Source of the DNA: Enterobacteriaceae bacterium UBA5654
GTDB taxonomy: Bacteria > Pseudomonadota > Gammaproteobacteria > Enterobacterales > Enterobacteriaceae
Reading direction: 5' to 3'
Assembly (NCBI GenBank): GCA_002421005.1
Contig: DIJC01000014.1
Coordinates: 398,026-462,025, forward strand
Length of the DNA: 64,000 bases
Shown: positions 35,444 to 43,450 of the stretch, piece by piece
Layout of the letters: each line of letters opens with the position of its first letter
Position numbering within the stretch: position 1 is the stretch's first letter
The notes under the pieces: model-generated
What the model was told of the DNA's origin: nothing
Database searches by the model: none
Seen by the model: only the letters and a program-made list of their open reading frames with translations
Program-made: the position numbers and the translations under genes

Positions 35444-36275
35444 TCTGAACGAGCGTTATTGCAAATACATGCCTGCTAACCTTCAGCAGACTCCCTGGCT
35501 ATATTTTGAATTACGCGCGTAAATGCAATATTTAGTGCAGCACAACGGAGAATGCATAGCACCTTAAATTGCCTGCTTCAACGTCGGGACAATACCTATT
35601 ACGATCCTTTAGTCCAATATTCACTACTCTCGCGCAACTCAAAACACAAGCAATAACAACAAAATAAAGAATGTTTATCTGCAACATCCGGCGCAAAGCG
35701 TTAGACCTGCAACCCATTCTTCGATGCATCTTAACGTAAAAATACTTTGGTTATAAGGGTGTCTACGAATAATCTTACAAAGATCTTTTAGCGCCAATAA
35801 AATCCTCCTATTAGATTAACATTTAACGCGTTCTGCCTAATAAATAATAAGCATTTTTAATTATTTTACAGATATTTTATTAACAATATTTAACATGGGA
35901 TTTACACTAAAAGTAATATTGATATTATATTGCATGGAGTAAAAATATGTTTCTTCCTGCCTTTGCTCTATAAAATAGCGGCAGTCAGTCTGCGCTATCC
36001 TGACGCCAGCGCGAAGGCCGCGCAGAGGCAAAAATTTTCAGCATAAAATAGACCTCCCCCTCTGCTTTATCAGGCATAAATCTCTGTTCATGCCCTTCCG
36101 CTAAATCTTAATAGTGTTAATTCATAAAAAAACAGCAAGATTGTATGCATAAAAACGGCTAACCTGACAAAATCTTCTTCTGCCAACCCTTCAAAATCGC
36201 CCCTTTGGGGAGTACATTATTCGGCGAAAGCTTCCACGGCAGGGAGTGGTAATAATCGCTAAAAGGTCAAGGTTC
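35444..36275. promoter_or_regulatory. lrhA-alaA intergenic control region
   Basis: More than 800 AT-rich bases carry the divergent promoters of lrhA and alaA. E. coli also has a gap of about this size. On the plus strand TTTACA (35901-35906), 16 bases, and TATTAT (35923-35928) form a good sigma-70 promoter aimed at alaA. A hairpin with arms ATAGC and GCTAT (35975-35998) and the short palindrome CCCCTTTGGGG near 36203 lie in the resulting leader. Apart from one eight-codon frame (35947-35973), no coding potential stands out. Confidence 0.55.
35947..35973 (+). CDS. possible eight-codon leader peptide upstream of alaA
   Basis: ATG at 35947 has GGAG seven bases upstream and encodes MFLPAFAL before a TAA stop. 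It lies directly after the TTTACA/TATTAT promoter, and a hairpin follows the stop. This looks like a leader-peptide arrangement but could be chance. The low alanine and leucine count (two each) does not by itself prove attenuation. Confidence 0.25.
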   Translation: MFLPAFAL

Positions 36276-37493
36276 ATGTCTCCCATCGAAAAATCCAGCA
36301 AATTAGATAACGTCTGTTATGACATTCGTGGCCCGGTTCTGAAAGAGGCAAAACGCCTTGAAGAAGAGGGAAATAAGGTTCTGAAACTCAACATCGGCAA
36401 TCCGGCTCCTTTCGGATTTGACGCCCCCGATGAAATCCTGGTTGACGTGATCCGCAACCTGCCGACGGCGCAGGGCTACTGCGACTCAAAAGGTCTGTAC
36501 TCCGCGCGCAAAGCAATTATGCAGCACTATCAGGCTCGTGGAATGCGCGATGTGACCGTTGAAGACATTTATATCGGCAACGGCGTTTCTGAACTGATCG
36601 TTCAGTCGATGCAGGCGCTGCTGAACAGCGGCGATGAGATGCTGGTTCCGGCACCGGACTACCCACTGTGGACCGCCGCCGTGGCGCTCTCCAGCGGCAA
36701 AGCGGTGCACTACATTTGTGATGAATCGTCGGACTGGTTCCCGGACCTTGACGATATTCGCGCTAAAATCACCCCACGCACGCGCGGGATCGTCATCATT
36801 AACCCCAACAACCCGACCGGGGCCGTCTATTCCAAAGAGCTGCTGCTGGAGATTGTCGAACTGGCGCGTCAGCATAACCTGATTATTTTCGCCGATGAGA
36901 TTTACGACAAAATTCTCTATGACGACGCCGAGCACCATTCCATCGCGCCGCTGGCCCCGGATCTGCTGACCATTACCTTTAATGGCTTGTCGAAAACCTA
37001 CCGCGTGGCCGGATTCCGTCAGGGCTGGATGGTACTGAACGGTCCGAAAAAACACGCGAAAGGTTACATTGAAGGGCTGGAAATGCTGGCCTCCATGCGC
37101 CTGTGCGCCAACGTCCCGGCGCAGCACGCGATTCAGACTGCGCTGGGCGGTTATCAAAGCATCAGTGAGTTTATCCTGCCGGGCGGACGGCTGTATGAAC
37201 AGCGCAACCGCGCCTGGGAGCTGATTAACGATATCCCCGGCGTCTCCTGCGTGAAACCAAAGGGCGCGCTGTATATGTTCCCGAAAATCGATGCGAAGCG
37301 GTTTAATATTCACGACGACCAGCGGATGGTGCTCGACTTCCTGCTCCAGGAAAAAGTGTTGCTGGTACAGGGTTCCGCTTTTAACTGGCCGTGGCCGGAC
37401 CATGTGCGTATCGTCACCCTGCCGCGCGTGGACGAACTGGAAATGTCGCTCGCTAAATTTGCCCGCTTCCTTTCCGGCTATCATCAGCTTTAA
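36276..37493 (+). CDS. alaA: glutamate-pyruvate aminotransferase AlaA
   Basis: The 405-residue PLP-dependent class I aminotransferase makes L-alanine from pyruvate and glutamate. The PLP lysine is Lys240 in FNGLSKTYRVAGFRQGW, with NPNNPTGAVYS and ADEIYDKI as cofactor-site motifs. It is nearly identical to E. coli AlaA (YfbQ). The start at 36276 matches that family; AAGG lies nine bases upstream. A ten-residue extension to 36246 is open but not conserved. A REP-like palindrome follows. Confidence 0.97.
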   Translation: MSPIEKSSKLDNVCYDIRGPVLKEAKRLEEEGNKVLKLNIGNPAPFGFDAPDEILVDVIRNLPTAQGYCDSKGLYSARKAIMQHYQARGMRDVTVEDIYIGNGVSELIVQSMQALLNSGDEMLVPAPDYPLWTAAVALSSGKAVHYICDESSDWFPDLDDIRAKITPRTRGIVIINPNNPTGAVYSKELLLEIVELARQHNLIIFADEIYDKILYDDAEHHSIAPLAPDLLTITFNGLSKTYRVAGFRQGWMVLNGPKKHAKGYIEGLEMLASMRLCANVPAQHAIQTALGGYQSISEFILPGGRLYEQRNRAWELINDIPGVSCVKPKGALYMFPKIDAKRFNIHDDQRMVLDFLLQEKVLLVQGSAFNWPWPDHVRIVTLPRVDELEMSLAKFARFLSGYHQL

Positions 37494-37507
37494 TTGCCGC
37501 TGCCCCG

Positions 37508-37529
37508 CCGCCGGATTTGCATCCGGCGG
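37508..37529. repeat. REP-like palindrome after alaA
   Basis: Perfect nine-base arms CCGCCGGAT and ATCCGGCGG flank a TTGC loop. No T-run follows. The core resembles REP/PU elements of enterics and may protect the alaA mRNA 3' end. Confidence 0.65.
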
Positions 37530-37578
37530 TCATCCCGGCGCACAATGACCTTCAATGTTGTTATCGATAAGGGTCACC

Positions 37579-38178
37579 ATGAGCCAGAGCCATTTCTTCG
37601 CCCACCTTTCCCGCCTGAAGCTAATCAACCGCTGGCCACTGATGCGTAATGTGCGCACCGAAAACGTCTCTGAACACAGTTTACAGGTCGCGATGGTCGC
37701 CCATGCGCTGGCGGCGATTAAAAACCGCAAATTCAACGGCGCGCTTAACGCCGAACGCATTGCGCTGCTGGCGATGTACCACGATGCCTCTGAAGTGCTG
37801 ACCGGTGATCTGCCGACGCCGGTAAAATATTTCAACTCGCAGATTGCCCAGGAATATAAGGCGATCGAAAAAATCGCCCAGCAGAAACTGGTCGATATGG
37901 TGCCGGACGAGCTACGCGATATTTTTGCCCCGCTGATTGATGAGCACCAGTACAGCGAGGAAGAACGCTCCATTGTTAAGCAGGCCGACGCGCTGTGCGC
38001 CTATCTGAAATGTCTGGAAGAGCTTTCGGCAGGCAATAATGAATTCTTTCTGGCCAAGGGACGGCTGGAAAAAACACTGGAAAGCCGCCGCAGCGAGGAG
38101 ATGGATTACTTTATGCAGATTTTTGTCCCCAGTTTCCAGCTCTCGCTGGACGAGATTAGCCAGGATTCGCCGCTGTAA
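37579..38178 (+). CDS. yfbR: 5'-deoxynucleotidase YfbR
   Basis: The 199-residue HD-domain phosphatase hydrolyses deoxynucleoside 5'-monophosphates. Metal ligands His33, His68, Asp69 and Asp137, and the catalytic-site residues Glu72 and Asp77, fall at exactly the E. coli YfbR positions. The start at 37579 follows AAGGG and gives MSQSHFFAHL. It is alone on the plus strand between two REP-like palindromes. Confidence 0.97.
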   Translation: MSQSHFFAHLSRLKLINRWPLMRNVRTENVSEHSLQVAMVAHALAAIKNRKFNGALNAERIALLAMYHDASEVLTGDLPTPVKYFNSQIAQEYKAIEKIAQQKLVDMVPDELRDIFAPLIDEHQYSEEERSIVKQADALCAYLKCLEELSAGNNEFFLAKGRLEKTLESRRSEEMDYFMQIFVPSFQLSLDEISQDSPL

Positions 38179-38183
38179 TTATG

Positions 38184-38207
38184 CTGCCGGATGCGCTCAT
38201 CCGGCAG
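38184..38207. repeat. REP-like palindrome between yfbR and yfbS
   Basis: Arms CTGCCGGAT and ATCCGGCAG enclose GCGCTC, matching the core of enteric REP/PU elements (GCCGGATG...CATCCGGC). It lies between two convergent stops, followed by TTTTC, and could act as terminator and mRNA stabiliser. Confidence 0.75.
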
Positions 38208-38213
38208 TGATTT

Positions 38214-40046
38214 TCAGAACGGAAATAATACCGGTATCAGGACCACGCAGACCACCATCACCAGCACGGTAAACGGCACGCCTATTTTGACAAAATCGCT
38301 AAAGCTGTATTTTCCCGGCCCCAGTACCAGCGTATTGACCGGCGAGGAGACCGGCGTCATAAAGGCGGCGGAAGCGGCCATCGCGACCATCATAGCGAAA
38401 GGATAAGGCGAAACGCCCATCGACTTCGCGGCGGCCAGCGCAATCGGTGCCATCAGCACGGCGGTGGCCGTATTGGAAATAAACAGCCCGATGGTCGCGC
38501 ACATCACGAACAGACAGATCAGCATAAAGTACGGTCCCCTGCCCCCGCCGATATCCATCAGCCCTTCGACCACCAGATCGATACCGCCGGTTTTTTGCAG
38601 CGCCAGCGCGAAAGGCATCATACCGATAATCAGGATCACACTGGGCCAGTGAATCGCTTTGTAGGCGCTTTCGGCATCAATGCAGCGAAATTTGGCCATC
38701 AGCAGACAGGCAATAATGGCGGCCACCGGATTGGGGATTTCATCGGTCAGCATCAGCGCCACCATCAGCATCAGGCAAAACACCGCGTGCGGAGCCTGGC
38801 TGTGCGCCGGGGAGGCATCGCTCTCTTCAATCGGCATATTGTGAACGACAAAATCACGCCCGGTTTGCGCCAGCTGGCTGATTTGCTTCCAGTTTCCCAC
38901 TACCAGCATGATGTCGCCGGTCTGCAAAGGTTCATCAACCACCGCGCCTTCCATTGCCACGCCGCCGCGCTTCAGGCCAACGATGTTCAGTCCGTAGCGG
39001 GTGCGAAACTCCATTTCGCGCACCGTTTTGCCGACCCGCTCTGAATCAGGGATGAGAGAGATTTCCGCCATGCCGACGTCCAGCGCCTGCTCGGAGAAAT
39101 ATTCCCCGCGCAAAATCATCGGTTCCAGCATTTGCTCGCCGCAGAACTGACGCAGATCGACATCCGCCGCTGACATATCAATCAGCAACACGTCGCGAGC
39201 GCGAAATTCCGATACCCCATTAACGTTAACGATCACCCGGCGAAAACGCCGCCAGCGTTCCACGCCGATGACATTGGCCCCGTAGCGTTCACGCAGTTTG
39301 AGATCGTCCAGCCGCTGCCCAATCATCGGCGAGCCGGGGCGAATCGCCAGCCGTCGCGCCCGTCCGTTAAGGTGATAGGCTTTGATGAGGTCACGAAAGG
39401 TCGAGCGCTTGCTGCCGTCACGCAGCGCGTCCTGGCTGTCACTCTTCAGCATAAAACGCATCAGCAGCATGTAAATCACGCCCAGCACCAGCACCACCAG
39501 CCCTACCGGCGTGACGCTGAAAAAGCCAAAACCGGTCAGGCCCGCACGCAGCAGTTCGCTGTTGACCACCATATTGGGTGGCGTGGCGACGAGGGTCATC
39601 ATGCCGCTGATAAGGCCAGCAAAACTTAACGGCATCATTAAACGGGAGGGAGAGGTTTGCATCCGGGCAGCGACGCTGAGCACTACCGGAATAAAAATGG
39701 CAACCACGCCGGTGGAGCTCATAAATGCACCCAGCCCGGCCACGGTCAGCATCAGATAGATCAGCATTTTGGTTTCGCTGCTGCCCGCAACTTTAACCAG
39801 CCACGCGCCCATGCTGGTTGCGACGCCGGTTCGCACCAGTCCGTCGCCGATAATAAACAACGCGGCAATCAGAATAACGTTTGGATCGCTGAAGCCGGAG
39901 AAGGCTTCAGCGATGGTCAGGGTGCCGCTAAGAATGAACGCAACGATGACCAGCAGCGCCACCGCATCCATACGCACTTTACCCGTGGCGAATAACACCA
40001 CCGCCACCGCCAGAAGACAGAGAACCCAGATTAATTCACCGTTCAC
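38214..40046 (-). CDS. yfbS: YfbS, SLC13/ArsB-NhaD-type inner membrane transporter with two RCK_C domains
   Basis: The 610-residue protein has membrane helices in its N- and C-terminal parts, flanking two TrkA-C (RCK_C) domains at about residues 205-390 (RRLAIRPGSPMIGQRLDDL; DVGMAEISLIPDSERVG). This is the DASS/SLC13-like architecture of YfbS. The substrate is unknown; relatives carry dicarboxylates, sulfate or similar anions. The start is GTG with AAGGA at the right distance (an overlapping ATG gives only a two-codon frame), and length equals E. coli. Confidence 0.93.
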   Translation of the reverse strand: MNGELIWVLCLLAVAVVLFATGKVRMDAVALLVIVAFILSGTLTIAEAFSGFSDPNVILIAALFIIGDGLVRTGVATSMGAWLVKVAGSSETKMLIYLMLTVAGLGAFMSSTGVVAIFIPVVLSVAARMQTSPSRLMMPLSFAGLISGMMTLVATPPNMVVNSELLRAGLTGFGFFSVTPVGLVVLVLGVIYMLLMRFMLKSDSQDALRDGSKRSTFRDLIKAYHLNGRARRLAIRPGSPMIGQRLDDLKLRERYGANVIGVERWRRFRRVIVNVNGVSEFRARDVLLIDMSAADVDLRQFCGEQMLEPMILRGEYFSEQALDVGMAEISLIPDSERVGKTVREMEFRTRYGLNIVGLKRGGVAMEGAVVDEPLQTGDIMLVVGNWKQISQLAQTGRDFVVHNMPIEESDASPAHSQAPHAVFCLMLMVALMLTDEIPNPVAAIIACLLMAKFRCIDAESAYKAIHWPSVILIIGMMPFALALQKTGGIDLVVEGLMDIGGGRGPYFMLICLFVMCATIGLFISNTATAVLMAPIALAAAKSMGVSPYPFAMMVAMAASAAFMTPVSSPVNTLVLGPGKYSFSDFVKIGVPFTVLVMVVCVVLIPVLFPF

Positions 40047-40087
40047 AACATATCCTTGTCAGCCCAGGGGAATTCTTATAGTGCCAT

Positions 40088-40112
40088 AAAAAAGCCCCAC
40101 GGAAGTGGAGCT
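40088..40112 (-). terminator. terminator of hxpA-yfbU
   Basis: On the minus strand AGCTCCAC/GTGGGGCT forms an eight-base-pair stem (one G-T pair) with a TTCC loop, followed by six T residues, just beyond the hxpA stop. Confidence 0.85.
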
Positions 40113-40123
40113 AAATCATGAGA

Positions 40124-40783
40124 TCAGGCGTTAACGGTGACGCTGACCGAGGCATCCGGCTGTTTTTGCGCGGTGACGCCCGCAAGCGTGGTCAAATTGA
40201 AATCAACCTCGCCGAGGCGCGGCATATCCTGCGGCACGTTGACGGCGATAACATGGCAGCCAGCCGCCAGCCCGGAAAAGACGCCTGCGGCGGCATCCTC
40301 CACCACCACGCAATCCTGCGGCGCAAGACCCAGAAGTTCAGCGCCCAGCAGATAAGCATCCGGCTCAGGTTTACCACGCTTCACGCGTTCAGCAGTGACA
40401 AACACTTCAGGCATCGGCAGGCCCGCCGCGTTGTGACGCGCATGGGCAACCGGAATGGACCCGGAGGTGACGATGGCCCACGGGATGTGCTGCTCATTGA
40501 GGCTGTGAAGCAGTTCCAGCGCGCCGGGCAACGCCCGGATGCCGTCGGTGTCCGAGGCTTCAATTTTTTCCAGCAGCGTAAACTCTGCCAGAATTTCCTC
40601 TTCCGGCTTCCCGGCCAGAAAATGGCGCAGCGAGGTGATAGCCTGTTTACCATGAATATAATTCAGCACCTCATCATGGCTGAGGCCAAAACGGTCGGCC
40701 CAACTGCACCACGAGCGCTCCACCACCGGCAGCGAGTCCACCAGCGTCCCGTCCAGATCAAACAGAAATCCTTTACACAACAC
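40124..40783 (-). CDS. hxpA: HAD-type hexitol/sugar phosphatase
   Basis: The 219-residue HAD hydrolase has the nucleophile motif FDLDGTLVDS (Asp9, Asp11), the VTSG motif II serine/threonine, Lys in RVKRGKPEPDAY, and VVVEDAAAG. It matches E. coli YfbT (HxpA), a low-specificity hexitol and sugar phosphatase. It starts with GTG, five bases after GGAGG, eleven bases downstream of yfbU, so the two are cotranscribed. The C-terminal 20 residues differ from E. coli. Confidence 0.92.
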   Translation of the reverse strand: MLCKGFLFDLDGTLVDSLPVVERSWCSWADRFGLSHDEVLNYIHGKQAITSLRHFLAGKPEEEILAEFTLLEKIEASDTDGIRALPGALELLHSLNEQHIPWAIVTSGSIPVAHARHNAAGLPMPEVFVTAERVKRGKPEPDAYLLGAELLGLAPQDCVVVEDAAAGVFSGLAAGCHVIAVNVPQDMPRLGEVDFNLTTLAGVTAQKQPDASVSVTVNA

Positions 40784-40794
40784 GCCAGCCTCCG

Positions 40795-41289
40795 TCAGGA
40801 ATTAATAATCTGATTAATTTCGTTGCTGCTCAGATGGTACTGGCGCGGGCAGGAGTGCCATACGTTTAACATCCGCTGATATTTTTCCCACATCGGCGTT
40901 TGCGCATTGAAACCGTGAGTACCGGCATCGAAATGGGCGTAGCGCCCTTCAACGTTCACCATGAAGCGGACATAACCCAGAAAACGCGCTTCGGTGGCGG
41001 CGTCAAAACCGAGGAAAGTCACCCGGCGCTCATCGATATTAATCTGATCTTTCAGATTTTCCCACGACACCCGCAGCGCATGGTACATCTCCATCACGTC
41101 AATGATGGTGCGGCAGGTTTCTTCGCTAAGCTGACCGAATTCCCGATCCAGCTCGCGCATTTGCAGGCCGTAGCCACGCTCAATAATGGTCTGTAGACGA
41201 CGATAGCGCTCGGCGTTGTCAGGGTCGAGCATAGTCATCATTTTGTACTGGTTGGACAAAATAAGACGTTGAGCGTTGGTCATTTCCAT
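40795..41289 (-). CDS. yfbU: YfbU family protein
   Basis: The 164-residue protein is nearly identical to E. coli YfbU, an all-helical family of unknown function reported to slow growth when overproduced. The start at 41289 (MEMTNAQRL) follows AAGGAG and matches E. coli; a six-residue extension to 41307 would sit on the ribosome site. It leads hxpA by eleven bases. Confidence 0.94.
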   Translation of the reverse strand: MEMTNAQRLILSNQYKMMTMLDPDNAERYRRLQTIIERGYGLQMRELDREFGQLSEETCRTIIDVMEMYHALRVSWENLKDQINIDERRVTFLGFDAATEARFLGYVRFMVNVEGRYAHFDAGTHGFNAQTPMWEKYQRMLNVWHSCPRQYHLSSNEINQIINS

Positions 41290-41318
41290 TTCGGACTCCT
41301 TTAGCACTTCACGACGTT

Positions 41319-41347
41319 AAAAAAAGAGGCACATTTTTTATGTGCCT
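41319..41347 (-). terminator. terminator of yfbV
   Basis: AGGCACAT/ATGTGCCT (eight base pairs, five-base loop) is followed on the minus strand by C and seven T residues. It lies about 30 bases beyond the yfbV stop and isolates it from yfbU. Confidence 0.95.
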
Positions 41348-41374
41348 TCTTTTATATGCGTAATGGGGGATCAA

Positions 41375-41830
41375 TTACAAATCATCAAGAAAAGTTTTAT
41401 CAAGTTGTTTGAAGGCGCGCTTAAGCGTGTCAGCCAGTGCCTGGTAATCAGGCTTTCCTTCTACTGGCGCGAGCGCCAGGCCGGACGCCTGTAATTTACC
41501 GCGCACTTCATAAAACCAGTTTAAAATAGAGGGGGGCAGCGGCGTCACTGAACGCTTACCCAGCCACCATAATCCCTGCATCGGCAGACTGATGGCGAAA
41601 ACGGCGGTCGCCACCGCCGGGCCGAGCTGGCCGCCCAGCGCAATCTGCCAGCAGAGCGTGAAGATAGCGACCGGCGGCATAATGCGAATACCGAAGCGCG
41701 TCGCGCGGATGGCGCGATTTTCGACAAACACCGGTGCAAGGCGTTTTTCCATCGGCCACGTCTTCGCATAATGCTGGCCCCGGCGAAAATGGCTGAAGAA
41801 TCCAGGCTGGCTGTTTTCAGGTGTCGACAT
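41375..41830 (-). CDS. yfbV: UPF0208 inner membrane protein YfbV
   Basis: The 151-residue protein has two membrane helices (about 45-65 and 70-90: MPPVAIFTLCWQIALGG, AVATAVFAISLPMQGLWWL) and a conserved C-terminal soluble tail. It equals E. coli YfbV, which takes part in chromosome macrodomain insulation through MatP-related effects on Ter. The mechanism is not clear. It is divergent from ackA. Confidence 0.94.
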   Translation of the reverse strand: MSTPENSQPGFFSHFRRGQHYAKTWPMEKRLAPVFVENRAIRATRFGIRIMPPVAIFTLCWQIALGGQLGPAVATAVFAISLPMQGLWWLGKRSVTPLPPSILNWFYEVRGKLQASGLALAPVEGKPDYQALADTLKRAFKQLDKTFLDDL

Positions 41831-42167
41831 GGCTCTACCTCAACTTCACATATAAAAATTAAAAAATTTGTGCAAAACAACAACTGCGTGCGGCATCGTT
41901 CAAAACATTTTGTCACAGGCCCCCGCAATCGGGTATCCTGTGCCCGCCAAAGATGGCCTTAGCGGCAAATCTCTGGCTTGTCAAAGTATCGCATAATCTG
42001 CCACTGGCTGAAAATTATGCAAAATGACTTAGACTCAAATGAATTCCTTCCATCATGCCTGAAAAAAGAGTTGAGCATGATGTTAATCATAAATGTCAGC
42101 GTCATGATGCGCTACGCTCTGGACTCACTGACGTTTTTTTAGCCACGTATCATAAATAGGTACTTCC
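41831..42167. promoter_or_regulatory. yfbV/ackA divergent promoter region
   Basis: This 337-base AT-rich gap matches the E. coli arrangement, where ackA-pta has more than one promoter. TGTTAATCATAAATGT near 42080-42096 resembles an ArcA-type element. No single -35/-10 pair is convincing by eye. No gene is seen. Confidence 0.45.
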
Positions 42168-43370
42168 ATGTCGAGTAAGTTAGTACTGGTTCTGAACTGC
42201 GGTAGCTCCTCACTGAAATTTGCCATCATCGATGCAGCTAATGGTGACGAGTACATTTCTGGTTTAGCCGAATGTTTCCACCTGCCTGAAGCACGTATTA
42301 AATGGAAATTAGACGGCGGCAAACAAGAAGCGGCTCTGGGTGCAGGTGCCGCTCACAGCGAAGCGCTGAACTTTATCGTTAATACTATTCTGGCACAAAA
42401 ACCAGAACTGTCCGCGCAGTTAACCGCAATCGGTCACCGTATCGTACACGGCGGCGAAAAATACACCCGCTCTGTGATCATCGACGAGTCCGTGATCCAG
42501 GGTATCAAAGATTCTGCCTCTTTTGCGCCGCTGCATAACCCGGCTCACCTGATCGGTATCGCCGAAGCGCTGAAATCCTTCCCGCAACTGAAAGACAAGA
42601 ACGTTGCCGTGTTCGACACCGCGTTCCATCAGACCATGCCGGAAGAGTCTTACCTCTATGCCCTGCCGTACAGCCTGTATAAAGAACACGGCGTACGTCG
42701 TTACGGCGCACACGGCACCAGCCACTTCTACGTGACTCAGGAAGCCGCAAAACTGCTGAACAAACCGGTAGACGAACTGAACATCATTACCTGCCACCTG
42801 GGTAACGGCGGTTCCGTATCGGCGATCCGTAACGGCAAATGCGTTGACACCTCTATGGGTCTGACCCCGCTGGAAGGCCTGGTGATGGGGACTCGCTCCG
42901 GTGATATCGACCCGGCGATCATCTTCCACCTGCACGACACCCTCGGAATGAGCATTGAGCAGATCAACAAAATGCTGACCAAAGAGTCTGGCCTGCTGGG
43001 TCTGACTGAAGTCACCAGCGACTGCCGCTATGTTGAAGACAACTATGCCAGCAAAGAAGATGCAAAACGTGCAATGGACGTTTACTGCCACCGTCTGGCG
43101 AAGTACATCGGCTCCTACACCGCGCTGATGGACGGTCGTCTGGACGCGGTTGTCTTCACCGGCGGCATCGGTGAAAACGCCGCGATGGTACGTGAACTGT
43201 CTCTGGGTCGTCTGGGCGTACTGGGCTTTGAAGTTGATCACGAACGCAACCTGGCTGCCCGCTTCGGTAAATCCGGCTTCATCAACAAGGAAGGCACTCG
43301 CCCGGCTGTGGTGATCCCGACTAACGAAGAACTGGTTATCGCACAAGACGCCAGCCGTCTGACTGCCTGA
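42168..43370 (+). CDS. ackA: acetate kinase
   Basis: The 400-residue ASKHA-fold kinase interconverts acetyl phosphate and acetate with ATP. Motifs are LVLNCGSSSLKF at the N-terminus, HRIVHGGEKYT, and FTGGIGENAAMVRE. It pairs with Pta in the overflow acetate pathway and controls acetyl phosphate levels. It equals E. coli AckA in length and its codon use is that of a highly expressed gene. pta follows after 80 bases. Confidence 0.99.
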   Translation: MSSKLVLVLNCGSSSLKFAIIDAANGDEYISGLAECFHLPEARIKWKLDGGKQEAALGAGAAHSEALNFIVNTILAQKPELSAQLTAIGHRIVHGGEKYTRSVIIDESVIQGIKDSASFAPLHNPAHLIGIAEALKSFPQLKDKNVAVFDTAFHQTMPEESYLYALPYSLYKEHGVRRYGAHGTSHFYVTQEAAKLLNKPVDELNIITCHLGNGGSVSAIRNGKCVDTSMGLTPLEGLVMGTRSGDIDPAIIFHLHDTLGMSIEQINKMLTKESGLLGLTEVTSDCRYVEDNYASKEDAKRAMDVYCHRLAKYIGSYTALMDGRLDAVVFTGGIGENAAMVRELSLGRLGVLGFEVDHERNLAARFGKSGFINKEGTRPAVVIPTNEELVIAQDASRLTA

Positions 43371-43378
43371 TTCACCTC

Positions 43379-43410
43379 ACCGCCAGCCAATGCTGGCGGT
43401 GTTGTTTTAT
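43379..43410 (+). terminator. strong hairpin between ackA and pta
   Basis: ACCGCCAGC/GCTGGCGGT (nine base pairs, CAAT loop) is followed by GTTGTTTTAT. The interrupted T-run suggests a partial terminator or mRNA-processing point that tunes the ackA to pta ratio. Confidence 0.65.
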
Positions 43411-43450
43411 CTTCCGCCCTGGCCGGGCGGTAACGTAAAGAGGATAAATC

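Noticed and set aside
35532..35729. 65-residue minus-strand frame in the lrhA-alaA gap
   Set aside because: It starts within the lrhA leader without a good ribosome site and has no family resemblance.
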